IMG/VR virus record: IMGVR_UViG_3300046697_000011
Location: 1-20,406 of that record
Length of the DNA stretch: 20,406 nucleotides
Source: a virus
Strand: one strand, 5' to 3'
Positions 1 to 7,697 of the stretch are shown here, one piece after another. How positions within the stretch are numbered: the first letter of the stretch is position 1; each line of letters begins with the position of its first letter. The position numbers and the translations under genes were made by a program. The notes under the pieces were generated by a model. The model saw only the letters and a list, made by a program, of their open reading frames with translations, was not told where the DNA came from and did no database searches.

Positions 1-1
1 C

Positions 2-706
2 TTTGAGATCCGTGACTGCTTAATGTGGCTATACGCTCAAGGATTCCCAAAATCCAAAGCCTGTCTTAAGCCCAGCTATGAACCTATCGTCTTAGCGCGT
101 AAACCGGCCAAGAAGATTCTACCCCTCAATATAGATGGATGCAGAATCGAGAGCGAGCCAATACCCATTAACCGCTATCAGGGATGGACTGGATTCGGTC
201 AGATAGAGCGACCAGAAGTACTGCCAGCATATCAGCAAGAGATGAGCACATTGGGACGCTGGCCAGCCAACACCATTATTGATGAGAACTATGAGGGTGA
301 ACCATGGAGCCGATATTTCTATTGTGCCAAGGCAAGTCGTAAAGAGCGGGATGCAGGGTGTGAGACTCTACCCCTCAAGGCGCGTCCGACGCATGGCAAC
401 GGCCTCGGCAACCAGCCTGACCAACAACGGGCTATCAACCACAACACACACCCCACGGTTAAGCCTCTGAGCCTCACGGGGCACTTGGCGAAGCTCATCC
501 TACCCCAATTCTCACCAGACACACAGCAGCGACTCCTAGTGCCATTCAGTGGCTCTGGCTCCGAGATGATTGGTGGATTACAGGCCGGTTGGAATGATGT
601 AGTTGGCATTGAGTTATCTGCTGAGTATATCGAGATAGCGAAACAACGATTGAACGAAATAGGTACGACTATATGGCAGGACGACGACCACTCCCAAGCA
701 GCTTAA
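2..706 (+). CDS. DNA methyltransferase, C-terminal part (5' truncated by window edge)
   Basis: This is the C-terminal part of a DNA N6-adenine or N4-cytosine methyltransferase of the N6_N4_Mtase family. The frame is open from base 2, and the residues before the first Met (FEIRDCLMW at 2-28) already match the family, so the true start lies upstream. The stretch with WLYAQGFPKS and then LKPSYEPIVLARKP is typical of phage enzymes of this type. HPTVKP (449-466) is followed by the AdoMet-binding motif I, PFSGSG (542-559), and then by GIELSAEYIEIAKQRL. Motif I after the catalytic region is the beta-class order; the catalytic D/NPPY motif would lie before the window. The protein probably modifies phage DNA, for example against host restriction, but its target cannot be read. 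Its last 34 bases overlap terS in another frame, which couples it to the packaging operon. Confidence 0.88.
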   Translation, partial: FEIRDCLMWLYAQGFPKSKACLKPSYEPIVLARKPAKKILPLNIDGCRIESEPIPINRYQGWTGFGQIERPEVLPAYQQEMSTLGRWPANTIIDENYEGEPWSRYFYCAKASRKERDAGCETLPLKARPTHGNGLGNQPDQQRAINHNTHPTVKPLSLTGHLAKLILPQFSPDTQQRLLVPFSGSGSEMIGGLQAGWNDVVGIELSAEYIEIAKQRLNEIGTTIWQDDDHSQAA

Positions 707-1191
707 AAGAACTCAGGGGAAATCCTGGGCATCGTCCACTCAACCATCGGGAGCCGCACCCTACTGGTGTACCCCGCTGCCCATCTCATCTGGACGACGA
801 AGCACAGAAAGAATGGCAGCGTATAAGTGTAGAGCTTGTAAGGCTTAATCTATTGACTCTCGTTGATAGAGCAGCACTAGCCGCTTACTGTGGCTCATGG
901 AGTCGATGGGTAAACGCTGAGGAAAACTTGCAGAAGTATGGCCCAGTCATCAAGTCACCTAAAAGTGGCTTCCCCATTCAGAACCCATATTGTGGAATAG
1001 CTAACAGTGCTTTAGACCAGATGAGAAAATTTTTAATAGAGTTTGGAATGACTCCTGCGGCGAGAGCCAAGCTAGAGGTTGCTGGATCATCCGGCGAAGA
1101 CGCATTTACTGAGTTTATGCAAGGCATCGGAGCCGATGACATAACGCCCAATCCTCAAGATGACTTGGTGGGCGATAGTGAAAACAAGTAA
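673..1191 (+). CDS. terS: Phage terminase small subunit, P27 family
   Basis: This 172-residue protein is a terminase small subunit of the P27 family (Terminase_4). It binds the packaging site on phage DNA and presents it to the large subunit. The N-terminus, MAGRRPLPSSLKELRGNPGH, is the family's signature and fixes the start at 673 although this lies inside the methyltransferase gene. The body (PSHLDDEAQKEWQRI, then LTLVDRAALAAYC and later NPYCGIANSALDQM) follows the usual helical pattern with a late helix on the motor side (residues about 110-135). The acidic tail DDLVGDSENK ends the protein. The stop is 3 bases before the GTG of terL, as expected for a co-translated pair. No strong ribosome binding site is visible, so translational coupling to the methyltransferase is plausible. 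Confidence 0.93.
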   Translation: MAGRRPLPSSLKELRGNPGHRPLNHREPHPTGVPRCPSHLDDEAQKEWQRISVELVRLNLLTLVDRAALAAYCGSWSRWVNAEENLQKYGPVIKSPKSGFPIQNPYCGIANSALDQMRKFLIEFGMTPAARAKLEVAGSSGEDAFTEFMQGIGADDITPNPQDDLVGDSENK

Positions 1192-1194
1192 AGC

Positions 1195-2871
1195 GTGGAC
1201 AATCTAAATATACCTGAGCAGTACATCCAAGATGTACTCAATAACAAAATCGTAGTTGGCAAATTAGTCAGACTAGCTTGTGAGCGTCATCATAACGATC
1301 TTGCAACTGGACATCTACGCAATCTGAAATTCAATCCGCAACAAGGACTGAGAGTTATTCAGTTTGTAGAGTCCTTCTGTTGTCATCTACGAGGTGAGCT
1401 TGAGGGACAGCCCATCAAGCTGGAGCCATGGCAACAGGCCATGCTCTACATCCTCTACGGATGGCGCTGGGCAGATACAGGATTCCGCCGCTTCCGCATT
1501 GCGTACTGCGAATGTGGGAAGGGTAACGGTAAGAGCACATGGGCATCTGCTCTTGCGCTCTACGAGTTAATCGGAGTTGGCGAAGCGGGTAGCGAAGTCT
1601 ACAGCGTTGCCGTGGATAAGACACAGGCGAAGGTTGTGTTTGACGACGCTGTGTTGATGGTGAAGAAGTCACCGGCACTGGCCAAACGCATCAAGTCGCA
1701 CACGAACAATCTGCACGTTCCGGGTACGGCATCAAAGTTCCAACCACTCGCTGCAAACTACGGTTCTCTTGAGGGCAAGCGTCCACAAGCATTCGTCGCC
1801 GACGAACTGCACGCATGGGGTTACGGTGCTGAAGTGATGTGGACGGGACTCGTCAACGCACTCGGTAAGCGTGACTCACCCATCCTGATAGTCATCACGA
1901 CAGCGGGTTCCGGTGAGGAGTCAGTCTGCAAACGTCAGCACGCATACAGCGAGAAGGTTCTGACGGGAACACTGCAAGCTGACGACTGGTTTGCCTGGGT
2001 GTGTTGCCTCGATGAGGGTGACAGTTATGACGATCCATCCATGTGGATTAAGGCTAATCCCAACTTGGGTGTCAGCGTTCGGGAGAGAGATTTAGCAGCA
2101 CTAATAAATCAGGCGATGGGGGACCCGGCGAGTTTGAACGAAGTACTCCGTGTCCGATTTGGTATCTGGACGCAGACGAGCGTCGCTTACTTCCCGATGG
2201 ATGAATGGGCACAATGCAACGAGCCCATCGACCTTGAGTCGCTGAAGAATCAACCATGCTTCGGCGGACTCGACCTCAGCACAACGATGGACCTCAGCGC
2301 GTTCGTGTTGCTGTTTCCACCATACGGTGACCGCAGCAAGTGGGTTGTACTTCCACACTTCTTCATTCCCGGAGACAACATCGGGAAGCGTTGCCAGCGA
2401 GACAGAGTGCCTTATGACGCGTGGCAGCGCGTGGGGATGCTGACAGCTACACCCGGAAATGTCATCGACTACGACGCGGTAAGGCTCAAAATTATCGAGC
2501 TATCTGAGACGTATGACATCCGCGAAATCAGTTATGACCCGTGGAACGCCACGGAGACAGCAACGTGGCTTCAGGTGCGTGGATTCACCGTCAGTCCGCT
2601 CCGTCAAGGCTTTCCGTCGCTTGCAGGACCAACAAAGCGACTGCTTGAGCTTGTTCTCAAGCATGACCTCACGCACCTCAACAACCCCATTCTTCGGTGG
2701 ATGGCAAGCAATGTAGTCGTGGACACAGACCCCACAGGGAATGTGAAGCCGAACAAAGTGAAGTCAGCGGAGAGGATTGACGGCATCTCCGCACTGATTT
2801 GTGCATTGTCCAGAGCAATGGTCGTCACCATCTCTCCAAAGAAAAAACACTTTACGCCGTTTGTGATGTAG
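1195..2871 (+). CDS. terL: Phage terminase large subunit (Terminase_1 type)
   Basis: The 558-residue packaging motor has an ATPase and a nuclease domain. The start is a GTG directly after the terS stop; the N-terminal text (IPEQYIQDVLNNKIV, then VRLACERH) is typical of this family, so no later Met is needed. The Walker A motif is GKGNGKS (residues 108-114) and the Walker B is VADE with D203-E204. The RNase H-like nuclease domain shows three spaced acidic residues: D360 in GGLDLSTTMD, D448 in SYDPWNATE and D529 in ERIDGISAL. These would bind two metal ions for cutting concatemers. The length is normal and all key residues are present, so the gene looks intact. It lies between terS and the portal, the standard order for HK97-like phages. 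Confidence 0.96.
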   Translation: MDNLNIPEQYIQDVLNNKIVVGKLVRLACERHHNDLATGHLRNLKFNPQQGLRVIQFVESFCCHLRGELEGQPIKLEPWQQAMLYILYGWRWADTGFRRFRIAYCECGKGNGKSTWASALALYELIGVGEAGSEVYSVAVDKTQAKVVFDDAVLMVKKSPALAKRIKSHTNNLHVPGTASKFQPLAANYGSLEGKRPQAFVADELHAWGYGAEVMWTGLVNALGKRDSPILIVITTAGSGEESVCKRQHAYSEKVLTGTLQADDWFAWVCCLDEGDSYDDPSMWIKANPNLGVSVRERDLAALINQAMGDPASLNEVLRVRFGIWTQTSVAYFPMDEWAQCNEPIDLESLKNQPCFGGLDLSTTMDLSAFVLLFPPYGDRSKWVVLPHFFIPGDNIGKRCQRDRVPYDAWQRVGMLTATPGNVIDYDAVRLKIIELSETYDIREISYDPWNATETATWLQVRGFTVSPLRQGFPSLAGPTKRLLELVLKHDLTHLNNPILRWMASNVVVDTDPTGNVKPNKVKSAERIDGISALICALSRAMVVTISPKKKHFTPFVM

Positions 2872-2909
2872 GTTTTCCGAATACTCACACGATTTAGGAC
2901 GCCCCCAGT

Positions 2910-4655
2910 ATGGGAATCAGATCGACCATAGCAAAATTCGTAGGGCATGAACGTCGTTCCAGCGACCCTCTCAACAACCCAGCAATCCCTCTCAGCACGT
3001 CGGGCTTCCTAGCGTGGGCATCGGGTGAGCCTACAGTCAGTGGTGAGCGCGTCACCGTTGCTACGTCGCTGCAACAGGCAACCGTTTACGCTTGTGTTCG
3101 TGTTCTGTCTGAGTCCGTCGCATCACTGCCAGTTCGAGTGTATGAGCTAACGGACAACGGACGTAAAGAGAATCAGAACCATGATCTAGCTTACTTGCTG
3201 GGTGTAGCTCCTAACCCGGAAATGACAGCGTTCACATTTTGGGAGAGCTTGGTCGGTGGACTTGCACTCACCGGCAACTGCTACGCAGAGATACAGCGAG
3301 ATAAGGGCGGACGCCCAGTTGCGTTGTGGCCACTACATCCACAGAAGACTGAGCCGAAGCGTACACCGCTCCTGCCTAACGGCACAGGCGGTGACCTAGT
3401 TTACGAGACCTCTGACGGATTGGATGGCAAGGAAGGCAACGGCCAGACTCGCACCATCGCTTCAGCGGATATACTGCATGTCCCTCTGTTCTGTTTTGAC
3501 GGACTTCGCGGAATTTCCCCAGTCCAACTTGCACGTCAAGGAATAGGGTTAGCGCGAGCAAGTGAGCTGTCCGGTGCCCGCTTTTTTGGCAACGGTAGCA
3601 AGCCCGGTGGCATTCTCACCACCGACTCTGAATTTGATGATCCTGAGATCGCTACAATCAAATCGTCGTGGGAACGAACCAATGGCGGAGACAAGCAGGG
3701 TGGTACCGCATTCCTACCGGGTAAGTGGACTTACACTCCCATCGGCCTTAGCAATAAAGATTCACAGTTCTTAGAGATTCGTCAGTATCAACGCACCGAG
3801 ATTGCCGCAATCTTCCGTGTCCCACCCCACATGGTGGGCGACACAAGCAAGCTCAGCAACGCAAATGCAGAGCAGCAAGCGTTGACATTCGTCACAGACA
3901 CACTCCGTCCATATCTGAGTCGCTTGGAGTCGGAGATTGCACGCAAGCTGCTTCCCACTGCTGGTCGTAACTCTGGCCGGTTCGTGGTCGAGTTCGACGT
4001 GAGCGAAAGACTACGCGGAGACATTGAATCGCAAGCTGCTGGCTTCACTGCCGGCAAACAATGGGGCTGGCTGTCTACTAATGACATTCGTGCAGAGATT
4101 GGTATGAACCCCATTGGCCCAGCAGGGGATATTTTTTGGGTTCCTGTAAACATGCAAAACGCTGAGCGTTTGCTTGATACAGAAAGCATTCAAGATCAGC
4201 CGCTGCTCAGTGACGCTAAGCCGGATGAAGACACTACACCGGACACTGACGCCGCACCTACACCAGATGAGCGTTCTGCGATGACGCGGTACACATCTGC
4301 ATACCTCGTGATCTATCGGGATGCTTTCGGACGCCTTTGCAAAAGAGATAAACGAGATTACGACACTATTTCCGGCCTATTTAGCCCAGTATTGCGCTCG
4401 ATTGCTGAAGCTGCACAAGGCGCTGCCATGAGTAAGAACGGCATTTCTGTGATGCCTAACTCAGGAATTGACAAGCACATTGAAACAGTTTGCCGGTCGA
4501 TGGCCAAGCGTGCAGCAGATTACACAGACACAGATGTAGACGCCAACGCCGGGGCTGAGTTCACGAAGGCCGTCAGGTCCGTCGTCATCAACACCGCACG
4601 AGATGTAGCTGCGTTCGCTGCTGAACAGACCGTAAGTGAGACACACAATGAATAA
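2910..4655 (+). CDS. HK97-family portal protein with long C-terminal extension
   Basis: The portal forms the dodecameric ring at one vertex through which DNA enters and leaves. Residues 30-78 carry the family's opening (VTVATSLQQATVYACVRVLSE, quoted here in spirit; key residues are the AVYACVR-like stretch and LPVRVY). The clip and stem regions with FRVPPHMVGD and NAEQQALTFVTDTLRPYLSRLE-like helices sit at about residues 300-345, and the usual end, GMNPIGPAGD followed by PVNM, lies near residues 395-415. After this comes an acidic Pro/Thr-rich linker (about 428-453) and a helical domain up to 581. The family is usually about 400-430 residues, so roughly 150 residues are extra. AGGA (2896-2899) lies 10 bases before the ATG. 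The 3' end overlaps the protease start by 8 bases. Confidence 0.95.
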   Translation: MGIRSTIAKFVGHERRSSDPLNNPAIPLSTSGFLAWASGEPTVSGERVTVATSLQQATVYACVRVLSESVASLPVRVYELTDNGRKENQNHDLAYLLGVAPNPEMTAFTFWESLVGGLALTGNCYAEIQRDKGGRPVALWPLHPQKTEPKRTPLLPNGTGGDLVYETSDGLDGKEGNGQTRTIASADILHVPLFCFDGLRGISPVQLARQGIGLARASELSGARFFGNGSKPGGILTTDSEFDDPEIATIKSSWERTNGGDKQGGTAFLPGKWTYTPIGLSNKDSQFLEIRQYQRTEIAAIFRVPPHMVGDTSKLSNANAEQQALTFVTDTLRPYLSRLESEIARKLLPTAGRNSGRFVVEFDVSERLRGDIESQAAGFTAGKQWGWLSTNDIRAEIGMNPIGPAGDIFWVPVNMQNAERLLDTESIQDQPLLSDAKPDEDTTPDTDAAPTPDERSAMTRYTSAYLVIYRDAFGRLCKRDKRDYDTISGLFSPVLRSIAEAAQGAAMSKNGISVMPNSGIDKHIETVCRSMAKRAADYTDTDVDANAGAEFTKAVRSVVINTARDVAAFAAEQTVSETHNE

Positions 4656-5400
4656 GCAAACTCCAAAACATGAGACAAGAGTCATCCAAGCACGCGAACT
4701 GCGTGTTGCAACCAACGACAATGGGCAACGTGTTCTGTCTGGCTATGCATCAGTGTTCAACACAGCCAGCGTGGACATGGGTGGCTGGGCAGAGCTGGTT
4801 GCACCTACTGCATTCACACGCACGCTGCAAGAGAACCCCGATGTTCTCTGTCTATACGCGCACGACACCGCCGCTGTTCTTGGTCGCACGACCTCCAACA
4901 CATTGACGCTGAGTGTAGATGCGACCGGCCTCAAGTTCGACTGTGTTCTCCCGGACACCACGACAGCAAACGACCTCATCGTTCTTGTGGAACGTGGGGA
5001 CATAACCGGGATGTCGTTTGGGTTCGTCTGCATCAGCGATGTTTGGTCAGAAGATTCTGACGGACGCTACATCCGCACACTGCTGGATGTAGACCTGTTT
5101 GAAATCACCGTGACAAGCTCCCCGGCATATCCATCAACCTCTATCAGTCTCCGCTCCGCACCGAAAGAGATTCGCAGCAAGATCCGTGAGAAGCGCAACG
5201 CCGACTGCAAGTGCCTATGTGATGTCTGCGTAGACAGCGATGGCGAAGACTGTGAGAACTGCACGAACCCCGACTGTGACGACTTGAACTGTGCGTCATG
5301 TCGGAGCGAACGCAACATCGACGTGTCCGCTGATGACACTTGCGAATGGAAAGCCACGATGGAGATTCGCCTGAAGCTCCTGGCCCTCAAGAGTAAATAA
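4648..5400 (+). CDS. HK97-family prohead protease with cysteine-rich C-terminal tail
   Basis: This serine protease (peptidase family S78-like) cuts the capsid protein's N-terminal delta domain and then itself during head maturation. I place the start at ATG 4648, not the in-frame GTG at 4636, because GTGAG (4636-4640) fits as a ribosome binding site 7 bases upstream. This gives 250 residues. The fold signature is clear: LSGYASVFN (about 30-38), H72 in LYAHD, S123 in MSFGF and E152 in LFEITVTSSPAY are the likely catalytic His, Ser and acidic residues. The unusual part is the tail, where ten cysteines occur between residues 187 and 232 (187, 189, 191, 194, 202, 205, 210, 215, 218, 232), mixed with Asp and Glu. 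This looks like a metal-binding segment. The start overlaps the portal gene by 8 bases. Confidence 0.93.
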   Translation: MNKQTPKHETRVIQARELRVATNDNGQRVLSGYASVFNTASVDMGGWAELVAPTAFTRTLQENPDVLCLYAHDTAAVLGRTTSNTLTLSVDATGLKFDCVLPDTTTANDLIVLVERGDITGMSFGFVCISDVWSEDSDGRYIRTLLDVDLFEITVTSSPAYPSTSISLRSAPKEIRSKIREKRNADCKCLCDVCVDSDGEDCENCTNPDCDDLNCASCRSERNIDVSADDTCEWKATMEIRLKLLALKSK

Positions 5401-5580
5401 CACCCAAGTTCGCAGTCGTAACGGTCAGCCCCGCGCTGTGCGCCCAACCGCAAACCGATTCGACCGCCGCTGTGAAGCATTCGTCTGAGGCGAGTGTTGT
5501 CCTGCACCGCCCGCAATTTATTCCCCAATCAATGCCCACCTGGGCTTACTGCACACACGCGTGTGCAAAGGACAGCACTA
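5401..5580 (+). promoter_or_regulatory. 180-base untranslated leader of the capsid gene with three small hairpins
   Basis: Between the protease stop and the capsid start there are 180 bases with no convincing gene, the longest gap in the head module. Three short inverted repeats are visible: GCGC-TGT-GCGC (5433-5443), GCCCA-CC-TGGGC (5534-5545, best read as a 4-bp stem with loop ACCT) and GCACAC-ACGC-GTGTGC (5551-5566). The last ends one base before the ribosome binding site; its centre also contains the 12-base palindrome CACACGCGTGTG (5554-5565). No good -35/-10 pair was found. The region may control translation, stability or processing of the capsid message; this is inference from position and pairing only. 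Confidence 0.45.
5567..5572 (+). promoter_or_regulatory. Ribosome binding site deciding the capsid gene start
   Basis: AAAGGA lies 8 bases before ATG 5581. This spacing and match identify 5581 as the capsid start and argue against the in-frame GTG at 5494, whose extra 29 codons do not resemble a capsid N-terminus. Confidence 0.75.
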
Positions 5581-6744
5581 ATGACTATCAACCAAATGAA
5601 AGAACAGCGGACAAAGCTGATTACCGACGCACAGAAGCTCGTGCTAGGCGATTCCGTGACCGCTGAGCAACGTGACCAGGCTAACCGCATGGTCAAAGAT
5701 GTAGAGCAGCTAGAGCAGGACATCGCTACCGCTGAGAAGCTCGAAAAGTATGAAGCTGAGACCCGCGAGACTGTACGTCCTCCGCGTGGCAACCCGGCTG
5801 CGTCTGAAGCTGAGACCCGCGAGAAGAGCGACCGCGAAGTTCGGGCTTTCGAGCGCTACGTCCGCTACGGCGAAACACGCGACTTGACCACCACCTCGAC
5901 AGGCGCGGTTATCCCACAGCTTTTCAATCAAACAATCATCGACGCCCAGAAGCTCATCGGTAACACGGTGACCATCGTCGGCAAGAAGGTCACCAACAAC
6001 AACGGCGCACCAATCAAGGTCGGTATGTCGAATGACGTAGGGAACACACTCGTCACGATTACAGGCGGCGAAGGTACGGCTCTGACTGACACCGATCCGA
6101 CGTTCTCTGGCTTCATTATGAACACGGACACCGTGGCCACTATGGTCAAGGCTTCGTTTCAGGAACTCGAAGATGCATCGTTTGATGTAGGTTCGTGGAT
6201 TAAACAGAAGTTTGCTCTGCGATACTACCGTGGTTTGGAGTACCTGCTTACCAATGGTAACTCCAGCAATGTGGCATCCATCATAACTGGTGCGACACTC
6301 GGCGGTACTTCTGCTGTATCCGGCACGGTCGCTTTTGACGATCTCAACCTCGTCTATAGCGCACTCGACCCAGCTTACGAGGGCAATGCTTCGTGGGTTA
6401 TGAGTTCCACATCCCGCGCTCTCATCATGGGACTCAAGGACACACTAGGCCGTCCGATCTTCATTCCGAATCCTTCTTCGGGTGTGTTAGATCACCTGTT
6501 TGGGCGTCCTATTGTTCTCAATCAGCAGTTGCCTTCGGCCTTCGTCGCTGGCAATACGGGCATCCTGTACGGTGACTTCAACGAGGGTTACTTGCTCCGC
6601 ACCGATGGCGACTTGAGCATCCGTCGTCTGGACGAGCGGTTCGCTGATTCTCTGGAAGTTGCCTTCTTGGCATACGCCCGTGTTGCTGGAGCCTCGACCG
6701 ATGCCGGGACTCACCCGATTCTCAAGCTGGCAACCCACTCTTAA
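5581..6744 (+). CDS. Major capsid protein, HK97 family
   Basis: With the start at 5581 this is a 387-residue HK97-fold major capsid protein, the shell subunit of the head. The first 75 or so residues (from MTINQMKEQRTKL, rich in Glu, Lys and Gln) form a coiled-coil delta or scaffold domain that the prohead protease would remove. The mature part begins somewhere near residues 75-105, around the stretch with REVRAFERYVRYGE; the exact cleavage site cannot be read. The following TTTSTGAVIPQLFNQTIIDA is the usual N-arm to E-loop transition, and the late segments SWVMSSTSRALIMGLKD and GRPIVLNQQLPS are the P-domain and A-domain signatures. The end, ILKLATHS, matches other members. A structured leader precedes it and a hairpin follows it. 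Confidence 0.95.
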   Translation: MTINQMKEQRTKLITDAQKLVLGDSVTAEQRDQANRMVKDVEQLEQDIATAEKLEKYEAETRETVRPPRGNPAASEAETREKSDREVRAFERYVRYGETRDLTTTSTGAVIPQLFNQTIIDAQKLIGNTVTIVGKKVTNNNGAPIKVGMSNDVGNTLVTITGGEGTALTDTDPTFSGFIMNTDTVATMVKASFQELEDASFDVGSWIKQKFALRYYRGLEYLLTNGNSSNVASIITGATLGGTSAVSGTVAFDDLNLVYSALDPAYEGNASWVMSSTSRALIMGLKDTLGRPIFIPNPSSGVLDHLFGRPIVLNQQLPSAFVAGNTGILYGDFNEGYLLRTDGDLSIRRLDERFADSLEVAFLAYARVAGASTDAGTHPILKLATHS

Positions 6745-6757
6745 TCAACCTTGGAAT

Positions 6758-6791
6758 GGGCGACTCGATACTGGGTCGCCCTGCCCAATTT
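6758..6791 (+). terminator. Stem-loop after the capsid gene, possible terminator or mRNA 3' end
   Basis: GGGCGAC (6758-6764) pairs perfectly with GTCGCCC (6775-6781). Adding T6765-G6774 and C6766-G6773 gives a 9-pair stem with the 6-base loop GATACT. It begins 13 bases after the capsid stop. Only an interrupted T-rich stretch (AATTTAAT) follows, so it is an imperfect intrinsic terminator. It may let part of the transcripts stop or protect the capsid message, which would raise capsid output over downstream genes. Confidence 0.6.
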
Positions 6792-6810
6792 AATCCTCTA
6801 CCGAGGCATC

Positions 6811-7014
6811 ATGCTCATTCGCATTACACGTTCTTTTATATCCGAGTTGTCACCACGTCCGCTGCTACTCGGCGAGTTATTGGACATTGCAGATGACATC
6901 GCTAATAAGTGGATCTCCGAAGGCAAAGCTCAACTCTGGACACTTACTGGCTCACCTACATTCATTCCTCCAACTCCGCCGAAGTCAAAGCGTGAGAAAG
7001 CTGTCAGAGCCTAA
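6811..7014 (+). CDS. Small hypothetical protein between capsid and connector
   Basis: A 67-residue protein beginning MLIRITRSFISELSPRPLLL. I chose ATG 6811, which has GAGG (6803-6806) upstream, rather than the in-frame TTG at 6751, because that longer reading would run through the stem-loop after the capsid gene. The middle reads GELLDIADDIANKWISEGKA, which resembles the short pattern 'G-E-hydrophobic ... A-x-x-W/L-I-x-x-G-x-A' seen in small proteins at this position in many HK97-like phages. These have no firmly known role. The C-terminal part is Pro/Lys-rich (IPPTPPKSKREKAVRA). It is followed 5 bases later by the connector gene and is probably a head-associated or assembly protein; the function is unknown. 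Confidence 0.7.
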   Translation: MLIRITRSFISELSPRPLLLGELLDIADDIANKWISEGKAQLWTLTGSPTFIPPTPPKSKREKAVRA

Positions 7015-7019
7015 TTAAT

Positions 7020-7688
7020 ATGACTGGCCTGTCCTTACAACTCGTAACACCGCCTGTAGCTGAGCCGGTCACGCTTGCACAAGCTAAGCAGCAATGCAGG
7101 GTGGACTTCACGGATGACGACGCTCTGTTCGCTGTCTATATCACAGCAGCGCGTCAATACTGTGAGCGTTATACTCATCGCGCTTTTTTCAATCAAACAT
7201 GGAGGCGGACGCTGGACTTCTTCCCACTCTCATGGGGTGAGGAAACGCTGAACCCTGCTGCACGTTCCGACTACCCATTCTTCTTCTGGGACAGGCTCAC
7301 GATTGACATGCCGCGTGCAAGCCTCGTCTCCGTCACTTCCATCACTTACGTTGACGGAACTGGCGAGACGCAGACGCTTGCTTCGACTGCATACAACGTG
7401 GACACGACATCCACGCCCGGTCGCATTGCTCCTTCGTGGGGAAACATCTGGCCAGAGACTCCTAATTTTGTTCCGGGCAACGTCAAGATTACTTTCGTCG
7501 CTGGCTCTTTCGGTGATGGCGTAGAGGTCAACAACTGCCCACAAACAGTTGTCATGGCAATCCTGCTGCTTGTCTCGCACTGGTATGAGCATCGCGAAGA
7601 GGTGTCGGAACTCAGCCTCAAGAACATCCCGCTGGGTGTAAATGCCCTACTCGATACAGAGCGGATTCGCATGTTTAGTTATCGGTAA
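7020..7688 (+). CDS. Head-tail connector (phiE125 gp8 / HK97 gp6-like adaptor)
   Basis: The 222-residue protein belongs to the phage head-tail connector group typified by HK97 gp6 and the phiE125 gp8 family. It forms the ring under the portal on which the stopper assembles. The N-terminal half has the diagnostic text VTLAQAKQQCRVDF, then DDALFAVYITAARQYCERYT, which are the first helices of this fold. The long insertion with WRRTLDFFPL and SVTSITYVDGTGETQTL is the beta-rich part typical of the phiE125 gp8 subgroup. The C-terminal VVMAILLLVSHWYEHREEV and PLGVNALLDTERI close the match. It lies between the small hypothetical gene and the head closure gene, which is the expected order. Confidence 0.9.
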   Translation: MTGLSLQLVTPPVAEPVTLAQAKQQCRVDFTDDDALFAVYITAARQYCERYTHRAFFNQTWRRTLDFFPLSWGEETLNPAARSDYPFFFWDRLTIDMPRASLVSVTSITYVDGTGETQTLASTAYNVDTTSTPGRIAPSWGNIWPETPNFVPGNVKITFVAGSFGDGVEVNNCPQTVVMAILLLVSHWYEHREEVSELSLKNIPLGVNALLDTERIRMFSYR

Positions 7689-7697
7689 GGCGGCGAC

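Noticed and set aside
5497-5525. Sigma-70 promoter before the capsid gene (TTGTCC as -35)
   Set aside because: At 17-base spacing the -10 would be ATTCCC; AATTTA lies too close. The match is too poor.
5067-5528. Reverse-strand reading frame of 153 codons across the protease end and the capsid leader
   Set aside because: Its sequence has no recognisable pattern, and most of it lies opposite the well-supported protease gene.
5494-5580. N-terminal extension of the capsid gene from GTG 5494
   Set aside because: The extra residues do not look like a capsid delta domain, and a good ribosome binding site sits 8 bases before ATG 5581.
6751-6810. Longer start (TTG 6751) of the small gene after the capsid
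   Set aside because: It would run through the strong stem-loop at 6758-6781, and ATG 6811 has a GAGG upstream.
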